NCBI RefSeq assembly: GCF_001038505.1
Contig: NZ_LDPY01000007.1
Span: forward strand, 1 to 64,000
Source: Puniceibacterium sp. IMCC21224
Lineage (GTDB): Bacteria > Pseudomonadota > Alphaproteobacteria > Rhodobacterales > Rhodobacteraceae
Direction of reading: 5' to 3'
Length of the DNA stretch: 64,000 nt
Part shown: positions 58,979-64,000 of the stretch, one piece after another
Numbering within the stretch: position 1 is the stretch's first letter
Layout: every line of letters starts with the position of its first letter
Program-made: the position numbers and the translations under genes
The notes under the pieces: generated by a model
What the model saw: the letters and a program-made list of their open reading frames with translations, nothing else
Database searches by the model: none
What the model was told of the DNA's origin: nothing

Positions 58979-60907
58979 TCAGAATTCCATCTCGTCATCG
59001 AGACCGCGGTCCCGACCGAGATCGCGCCCCATTTCCTGCGCCTCCTGCTGGCCGCGCATCCGCGCCACTTCGGTCGCCTTGTCCTGCTGCAATCCGGCGG
59101 CACGGTCGGTGAAGACCTGATCGCCGGTTTCCTCAAACGTCATTTCGAGGAATTCCTGCGTGACAGTGATCCGGTCGAGCTTGCTCGGCAGGGCCGCATC
59201 CAGCACCTCGTAGTTGCCACGGCGAAGCTCAGCCAAACCTTCCTCACCCAACTCCTTGAAGAGCTCGGATTGCAGGGTCCGCTCGACCGTCTCTTCCTGT
59301 TCTTCGGTGAGCCTGCCGTCCCGCAGCATGTCGGCGAGGTCCTGCAGGTAGGGATTGGGCGTCTGGTCGTCTTGGTCGATGAGCGGCAACATCGCCTCTT
59401 CCTCGTCCGCGAGGGTTCGACCGATCTCAACGCCCAGTTCCTTGGCGCGCTCCATCAGCGCGTCCATCACGCCGTCGACCTTCTCGAGCGCGGCATCGAG
59501 TTGATCGTCATTGGCCGTCTCCACGCTGAGACCGTCCTTCGCCAGCACCGCGTTCATGTCGCGCTCGACCCAGTCCTGCGCCATGCCGTAGTTCCGCGTG
59601 CCGCCGGCACTGATCCGGGCCACCAGTTCCTCGGTATCCATTCCGGCTTCCTCGGCGCGCTCGAGCACGTCGCGCAACCCTTCGTCATGGCCGGACTGCA
59701 GCGCGGCAATCAGCACCTCGCTGCCCGCCCCCGGCGGATAGGGTTCCTCGAGCTGCTTGCCGAAACGCGCGCGCAGTTCCGGGTCGGGCACCATCTGCGA
59801 GAGATCCGCGATGATCGGCGCGGCCTTGGCCTCGAAGGCGGCGCGCTCGGCCGGGTCCAGGTCTTCGGCTTTGAGCCTCAGCGCCTCGATCGTGCGCTCG
59901 GAATAGTCGATCGCATCACCGACGGTCTTGATGTCCTTCATGTCTATCTCTCCTTCGGTGAAGTTCCACGGCGTGCCGGAGCCAAGCCCGTTCGCCAAGC
60001 CACGCACAGCACGCGCCATGTGGCGCTGGCCCATGCGGTCCAGCAGGTCGGCGAGGTTCTTGTAGTCCTTGGCGAAGCCCACCACCTGCGCCTGCGCGAT
60101 GGCGGATTCCTGTGCCGTCATGACGATCTCGCGCGGCAGGCGGGCCTCTTCCTTGGCGCGGTAGATCTCCTCGATCCCTGCAGGCTTCTCGAAGATGCCG
60201 CGCTCGAGCCGGGTGGTGGCGTCGAGCATCACGCCGTAGCCTTCCGCGATCTCGGCCTGCTTCTCGCGCATGAGTTGCGGCGACATCACACCCTCAGCCC
60301 AGCAGGAGAACCAGGTGCCGTTTTCGACGCCGCGATTGTTCAGGATGATGTGCGCATGCTTGTGCGCCCGGTCGTCATGGACCGCGAGCACATAGTCCCA
60401 ATGGTCGCCGTATTCGCCGCGCTCGAAAAAGTGCTCCGTCCAGTCCAACGCGATGTCGCGGACTTGGTCGACCGTCACATCGGTCGGGAACGAGAGCAGC
60501 ATGTGTGAGGTGAAACCGAGCTTGGTCGAGCCGCGCCAGGTCCTGGCCCAGTCCTCGATGATGTCCTCTTTTTGCTCTTCAGAAAGCACCGCCGCATCGG
60601 TCAGGGCGTTGGTCATCGTCGAGTAGGAGTAGACGGCTTTGTCGTTGATGTAGGAGATCTGCGCCCCGAGCGAGGCGCGCGTCTTGCAGCCCCCGGCCCG
60701 GATCCGTTTGAAGACCGCCGCCCGGCTCTGACCCGAGGCCGCTTTCAGCGCGTTTCGCGCCGACAGCGACCCCACCCGCGCGAAACTCCGCCCCTGCCGA
60801 CGCCCCGCCAGCCGCGCGTCGATCCGCGCCGCGGCCTGACCCCGGATGCGCTCATCCTCCCAGAGCCGCCCCATGACCGAGGCGTAGAGGGCGAGCGGAT
60901 CAGCCAT
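58979..60907 (-). CDS. virD2: conjugative relaxase, VirD2/MobP type
   Basis: 642 residues. The N-terminal relaxase domain (~60-260) has a probable nucleophile Tyr in RASLGAQISYINDKA (Tyr86), motif II in GFTSHMLLSFPTDVTVDQV and the metal-binding His triad AHKHAHIILNNRG (His182/184/186). The remaining ~380 residues are acidic and helical (EEQEETVERTLQSELFKELG, MRGQQEAQEMGRDLGRDRGL) and probably contain the translocation signal. It nicks oriT and pilots the strand through the T4SS. It overlaps the upstream DNA-binding gene by eight bases. The matching nick motif is found at 61662-61669. Confidence 0.93.
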   Translation of the reverse strand: MADPLALYASVMGRLWEDERIRGQAAARIDARLAGRRQGRSFARVGSLSARNALKAASGQSRAAVFKRIRAGGCKTRASLGAQISYINDKAVYSYSTMTNALTDAAVLSEEQKEDIIEDWARTWRGSTKLGFTSHMLLSFPTDVTVDQVRDIALDWTEHFFERGEYGDHWDYVLAVHDDRAHKHAHIILNNRGVENGTWFSCWAEGVMSPQLMREKQAEIAEGYGVMLDATTRLERGIFEKPAGIEEIYRAKEEARLPREIVMTAQESAIAQAQVVGFAKDYKNLADLLDRMGQRHMARAVRGLANGLGSGTPWNFTEGEIDMKDIKTVGDAIDYSERTIEALRLKAEDLDPAERAAFEAKAAPIIADLSQMVPDPELRARFGKQLEEPYPPGAGSEVLIAALQSGHDEGLRDVLERAEEAGMDTEELVARISAGGTRNYGMAQDWVERDMNAVLAKDGLSVETANDDQLDAALEKVDGVMDALMERAKELGVEIGRTLADEEEAMLPLIDQDDQTPNPYLQDLADMLRDGRLTEEQEETVERTLQSELFKELGEEGLAELRRGNYEVLDAALPSKLDRITVTQEFLEMTFEETGDQVFTDRAAGLQQDKATEVARMRGQQEAQEMGRDLGRDRGLDDEMEF

Positions 60908-61622
60908 TTCGAGAGTTCCGGTTCTTCAGCAAATCATCGGGTATCGCCGTTCGCGTTCGAGGCTTGCCGAGAGGCAGCGAAGGGCGATCCAATTCTGAAC
61001 CGTAACTCTCACGCACCAGCCTCAGACCACTCCCGATCGCGCGCGGGTCATCCTCCAGAACCGCGCCATCCGCCCCCTGCCCTTCTTCCTTTTGCGGCCA
61101 CTCCTGATGACGCAGCACCTGCGCCGCATCCTTCATCCGGCCCATCTCACGGCTCATCCGCTGCGCCAGATCAAGCAACTCGATCAGCACCGCGCGGTCG
61201 GCCTCCGAGACCTTCAGCCGACCGCGATGCACCGCTTTGGCGAGCGCCAGTCCCGTGTCGCTCACGTCCTTCGCCTGACGCCACGCCGCGCAGAATTCCC
61301 CTACCAGATCACGGGGTACATCGAGGAAACCGCACCGCCCACGCAGCACCGCATTGAGCGCCTGTGACCGGTTGGCATAGCCCCGTTCGCGCCACTCCGC
61401 ATCGAAGGCTTCAAGCTCGGATCGGCTTGCGCGGAACGCCACTGTCTCGCTCGGGTCACGCACCGCGATCCCCTCGCCCACCTCCTCTTTTGCGAGCCGG
61501 TTCACATGGCGCGGAGAAATGCCAAACGCCGCCGCCAAATCCTTGGCGCTCTCGCCCGCCGCAAAGCGCCGCGCGACTTCGATGCGTTCTTCAAGCTTCA
61601 GGTTTTTCGCTGGCCTCGGCAC
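60900..61622 (-). CDS. relaxosome DNA-binding protein (VirD1/MobC-like)
   Basis: 240 residues. The N-terminus (residues ~8-45; LEERIEVARRFAAGESAKDL, AAAFGISPRHVNRLAKEE) is a helix-turn-helix. It is followed by a ribbon-helix-helix-like stretch, SETVAFRASRSELEAFDAEW then RERGYANRSQALNAVLR, as in VirD1/MobC accessory proteins, and a helical region LIELLDLAQRMSREMGRMKD. It precedes and overlaps the relaxase gene and starts about 40 bp from the putative nick site, so it most likely binds oriT and helps melt or position it, and may autoregulate the mob operon. The C-terminal ~70 residues look disordered. Confidence 0.85.
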   Translation of the reverse strand: MPRPAKNLKLEERIEVARRFAAGESAKDLAAAFGISPRHVNRLAKEEVGEGIAVRDPSETVAFRASRSELEAFDAEWRERGYANRSQALNAVLRGRCGFLDVPRDLVGEFCAAWRQAKDVSDTGLALAKAVHRGRLKVSEADRAVLIELLDLAQRMSREMGRMKDAAQVLRHQEWPQKEEGQGADGAVLEDDPRAIGSGLRLVRESYGSELDRPSLPLGKPRTRTAIPDDLLKNRNSRNG

Positions 61623-61654
61623 AGGTCAGACCCCTCGGACAAAATGTGCAAACA

Positions 61655-61672
61655 TTGGCGATATCCTGCCAA
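61655..61672 (+). other. candidate oriT nick region
   Basis: TTGGC-GATATCCT-GCCAA: a 5-bp dyad enclosing TATCCTG (61662-61668) followed by C. The relaxases of RP4 and Ti plasmids cut at YATCCTG/Y, and this motif matches exactly, in the gap directly upstream of the relaxosome and relaxase genes. The surrounding 61623-61850 sequence is A+T-richer, as expected for oriT. Nick predicted between 61668 and 61669. Confidence 0.65.
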
Positions 61673-61994
61673 CGTCTTCCTTCTCTCCTTCGCTTATACT
61701 TCAATACATCACATTGCGCAATATTACTTTTTGCATTTCGTGTCTTTTTGCGGGAAATGCGGTGTACTCAAGACCGCTGCGCAGCGCGGCATGGAACGGA
61801 CGCAGTTCACAATGATACGCGGCAATCAGGTCAAAAGACTCTGCTGAAACTGTTACCCAATCAGCAGGTGACGACAGGCAAATCGAGCGCCCGAGCCGAT
61901 CACGGATCGGGCGCCAGGAACACGAATACGGCCCGCGCGAGAAAGCGCGGCCACACCCTCTGAGGGCGTCACGAAGCATCTGAGAGTCGACGTC
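61673..61994. other. noncoding transfer-origin flank
   Basis: No convincing gene. It contains pyrimidine-rich and A+T-rich tracts (61673-61760), a CCGCTGCGCAGCG dyad near 61770-61782 and a G+C-rich dyad around 61889-61920 (GCGCCCGAGCC... GGATCGGGCGC). These are plausible relaxosome or promoter sites for the mob operon, but none can be assigned from sequence alone. Confidence 0.35.
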
Positions 61995-61997
61995 AGA

Positions 61998-62025
61998 CCC
62001 CTGCGGATTCGAAGACCCGCAGGGG
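61998..62025 (-). terminator. hairpin terminator after the 58-residue gene
   Basis: CCCCTGCGG (61998-62006) pairs perfectly with CCGCAGGGG (62017-62025) around a 10-base loop, nine bases downstream of the minus-strand stop at 62034. No long T-run. Confidence 0.55.
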
Positions 62026-62033
62026 TGTCTGCG

Positions 62034-62210
62034 TCAGTGACCCAGTCCCTGATTGCGCAGATCGTCGTAGCGGCTGCGGGCGATCAGCGCCTCGGTCTCG
62101 AGGCTGTCGAGGGTCTCGGGATGGGTGTCTTCATCAAAGGCGGCGAGGTAGGCTTCGAAGGCCATGTCGGCTTGCAGTTCCGCGAGGTCGATGGATTGTT
62201 CGAGTGTCAT
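62034..62210 (-). CDS. small conserved-type mobile-element protein
   Basis: 58 residues from the ATG at 62210, preceded by AAAGGATCACACC; a longer in-frame start exists but lacks a ribosome-binding site. The protein is acidic and helical (MTLEQSIDLAELQADMAFEA, YLAAFDEDTHPETLDSLETE, ALIARSRYDDLRNQGLGH). It is flanked by a hairpin terminator and lies on the same strand as the DUF736 gene. No recognised family; small acidic proteins of this kind are frequent in ICE/plasmid leading regions, with possible roles as anti-restriction or regulatory proteins (speculative). Confidence 0.6.
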   Translation of the reverse strand: MTLEQSIDLAELQADMAFEAYLAAFDEDTHPETLDSLETEALIARSRYDDLRNQGLGH

Positions 62211-62813
62211 GGTGTGATCCTTTCCGTTGATCGTCGTTGGACGGATCGTGGAAAAGACCGGGGGCATGAGAGCGGGCTGCACCCGGCACGGGGCGGAATG
62301 AAATGGAGCACGCCGGGGGCGGGTTTGTTGTGAGCGATGCCCCCGCAGCGCTCAAGGCGCCAGCCGTCCAGAAACTTGCCCCCGGCGTTGCTGACCGCTC
62401 GACCCCGGGCTAGCGATCTCTGAGGCCAACAGGTCGACGGAAAGGCGCGCGGCGGTGACACGGGCGCGAGACGTTGCTCCCCGGACGCATGACGTTGATC
62501 TGGGGTTTCCTCGCCTGCGGCCAAAGATGTGTTTGCCAACCCAGCGGCTTCGCCAAGACGACCCTGGCGCGGGTCGCCCGACTGAGAGGAGGATTGCGCT
62601 TGCCTCGCTCAGCTGGCTCCCAGTTCTCCCTGCTGACATTCGGTTTCGCCTCGGGTTCGCGCGATCCACGCTGTCACCGAACAGGGCGATCGGAGCCGCA
62701 TCTGCGACCTATCCAGTCTGACTGCCCGACTCTATGTCCGCGTCCGAAATATGCGGCATTCTTCGGACACGGGTTTCGGACCCGAACTGCTGCCATTCCT
62801 CAGAACGAGGAAA
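62211..62813. other. noncoding or degenerate stretch between small leading-region genes
   Basis: About 600 bp, G+C-rich. Several long open frames exist on both strands, but all have low-complexity Arg/Pro/Ser-rich translations and no start signals, so I call none. No repeat or IS signature recognised. Confidence 0.4.
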
Positions 62814-62839
62814 GGCCAGACCGCCGGAGCGGTCTGGCC
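62814..62839 (-). terminator. hairpin terminator after the DUF736 gene
   Basis: GGCCAGACCGC (62814-62824) pairs perfectly with GCGGTCTGGCC (62829-62839), loop of four; on the minus strand it is followed by TTTCC. It starts seven bases after the stop of the 62846-63184 gene. Confidence 0.75.
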
Positions 62840-62845
62840 CTTGGC

Positions 62846-63184
62846 TTAGGCTGCGTCTTTGGGACCCCAGGGGATCACGGCCTGCAAGGACAGATCGTCC
62901 TGGTTCGCGGCCTTGCCGAGGTTGGCGTTGAAGCCGTGATCGCGGATAGTCAGCGTGTAGTAGTCGGCGCCGGTCTCCTTGTTCTGCTTCTTCCAGATGC
63001 CGCCGCACTCGACAAGCTTGCCGCGCGGTGAGCGGCCGAGGACGCGGTGCGTGGGGGCCATCGGGTTCGAGCTCGCGACGGGTTCGACCGTGATGTCGAG
63101 GTCGAAGGTCAGGGTCGAGATGGAGCCGACGCCCTTGGCGGTTTCGATGTCGGCGCTCGTGAATTTGATGCAGTTCGTGGTCAT
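62846..63184 (-). CDS. DUF736-like protein
   Basis: 112 residues from the ATG at 63184, with AAGGAG eight bases upstream; a 17-codon longer frame is unsupported. The sequence (CIKFTSADIETAKGVGSIST, LTFDLDITVEPVASSNPMAP, GRSPRGKLVECGGIWKKQNK, ETGADYYTLTIRDHGFNANL) has the beta-rich single-domain layout and the W-K-K/T-G-x-x-Y-x-x-L-T pattern of DUF736 proteins. These are frequent near relaxase and conjugation genes of alphaproteobacteria; function unknown. Monocistronic, with its own strong terminator. Confidence 0.75.
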   Translation of the reverse strand: MTTNCIKFTSADIETAKGVGSISTLTFDLDITVEPVASSNPMAPTHRVLGRSPRGKLVECGGIWKKQNKETGADYYTLTIRDHGFNANLGKAANQDDLSLQAVIPWGPKDAA

Positions 63185-64000
63185 TGCTCTTCTCCTTGTT
63201 TGCGTTGCAATGATGGTCACCTTGCAGCTGGCCAAGGTCCGGCCACACCGAAGGCGAAGCGTGAGCGGAGAGGGGCAGGCGGCGGTCTTTTTGATCCGCG
63301 AGGAATGGCCCGCAGGGTCAGGGGAAAAAGATCGGCGACAACCTTTGTGGACGGGCCGACAGCTGCGACCAGCATGTCATGCAACTCAGACGCCCGGAGA
63401 AGTGCGGTGGCCTCGTAGGAAAATGAGTGAACAGCCGAGGGAGATGCCGGGGGCGGTGACTTTTCTGTCCTCTTGCCCCGATCCCCACCCGGACGAGTCG
63501 GAACTTTGCCTGACCCTGCGTCAAGTGCTGCGACGGCTGGTTTCCATGGCAACGCGATGTGTGTTGTCTGGAAGAGCAGCAGGGATACCGTCGAAGCCTC
63601 GACACCCTGCTCGGCTCACCCGGATTTCGAACGGACCCTCTACGACAGCCCGATAACCTGCGATTTGCGCATCACGACTATCACCGGCCTTATGCCAGCT
63701 GCGGCCAATGCGATTCTGCGGTCGTCGAACATCGTTTACGGCCAATGATGCCGCGGCAGAACAGCATATCCAGCAAGGCGAGGAACAACACCGGCCGAGA
63801 CGCGAGGTACAAGAACACAGATGTAGCGCGCGCCCCAGCGACCGAAACCGAAACGGCCGAGATGAAGCGTTGCCACGACCATGCGACGGCTGGTCGGGCT
63901 GGCTCCGGAGGAGACTGCGCGGCCAGCGGCACGTCGCAGGGAGAGGCGGCGTTTCAGCTCGGGGAGGGCGGCTGCGTGCAACCGACCGAGTAGGGCGCGG
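63185..64000. other. right-end sequence without a confident gene
   Basis: Long open frames occur on both strands but have atypical Arg/Ser/His-rich translations. The best is a minus-strand frame at 63736-63981 (VVATLHLGRFGFGRWGARY), which could be the end or start of a gene cut by the window edge; I do not recognise it. No IS ends, tRNA or repeats seen. Confidence 0.3.

Noticed and set aside
62474..63031. 185-residue plus-strand frame
   Set aside because: It runs through the terminator and antisense to the DUF736 gene; no domain recognised.
1..64000. CRISPR array, tRNA or rRNA genes
   Set aside because: No regularly spaced repeats and no cloverleaf or rRNA-like sequence were noticed on reading both strands. 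Small RNAs without strong signatures would be missed.

Overview
The window is a high-G+C alphaproteobacterial mobile region, most likely from Rhodobacterales (Paracoccus/roseobacter relatives). Evidence: a compact VirB/VirD4 conjugation cluster with a VirD2-type relaxase, small plasmid/ICE proteins of the DUF3768, DUF6878 and DUF736 kinds, a large ParB-like protein, and IS110, IS630, IS6, IS91 and Tn3 elements. No rRNA, tRNA or core chromosomal gene is visible. It is either an integrative conjugative element or a conjugative plasmid. The taxonomic call is inference.

Layout. 0-4.0 kb: a minus-strand module of three tyrosine recombinases; two are intact, and the third is broken by several frameshifts and leaves the window on the left. 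4.4-8.0 kb: small backbone genes and a 723-residue ParB-like protein, with strong hairpin terminators. 8.1-9.6 kb: a divergent pair, an NADP-dependent F420-type oxidoreductase and an AraC regulator. 9.65-12.5 kb: an intact IS110 element, then a truncated IS3 fused to a truncated IS110. 12.7-21.6 kb: a catabolic cargo with a complete LivFGJMH-type ABC importer, a flavin/Fe-S oxidoreductase of the trimethylamine dehydrogenase / 2,4-dienoyl-CoA reductase type, a fumarylacetoacetate-hydrolase-family enzyme and a GntR/FCD regulator. 21.75-31.23 kb: nested insertions. An extinct IS6-family element is split in three by an IS110 and by an IS630; the IS630 is split by an IS91-family element, which is split by a complete 3.7-kb Tn3-family transposon with 38-bp inverted repeats and a 5-bp target duplication. 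31.3-37.8 kb: an Lrp/AsnC regulator divergent from aceE-aceF-lpd (homodimeric-type pyruvate dehydrogenase complex), ending at a strong terminator. 37.9-39.4 kb: an HTH regulator with a candidate operator and small proteins.

39.4-50.6 kb is the type IV secretion operon: virB1-like transglycosylase, virB2, B3, B4, a lipoprotein, a transglycosylase embedded in a VirB5-like protein, virB5, an unknown exported protein, virB6, B8, B9, B10, B11. Most junctions overlap by a few bases. 57.0-61.6 kb carries virD4, the relaxase and a relaxosome DNA-binding protein on the opposite strand, followed by a candidate oriT with a TATCCTG/C nick motif. The last 2 kb hold a DUF736 protein, a 58-residue protein and noncoding sequence.

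Between virB11 and virD4 (50.6-56.9 kb) sits a visibly A+T-richer cargo module. It holds a protein with two GHKL ATPase domains (MORC/HSP90-like N-terminus, histidine-kinase-like C-terminus), a receiver-domain protein with a C-terminal zinc-finger-like motif, a 228-residue unknown, a small unknown, and an N6-adenine DNA methyltransferase. It looks like a phage-defence or restriction-like system wired as a two-component pair, and it is the best candidate here for an undescribed system.
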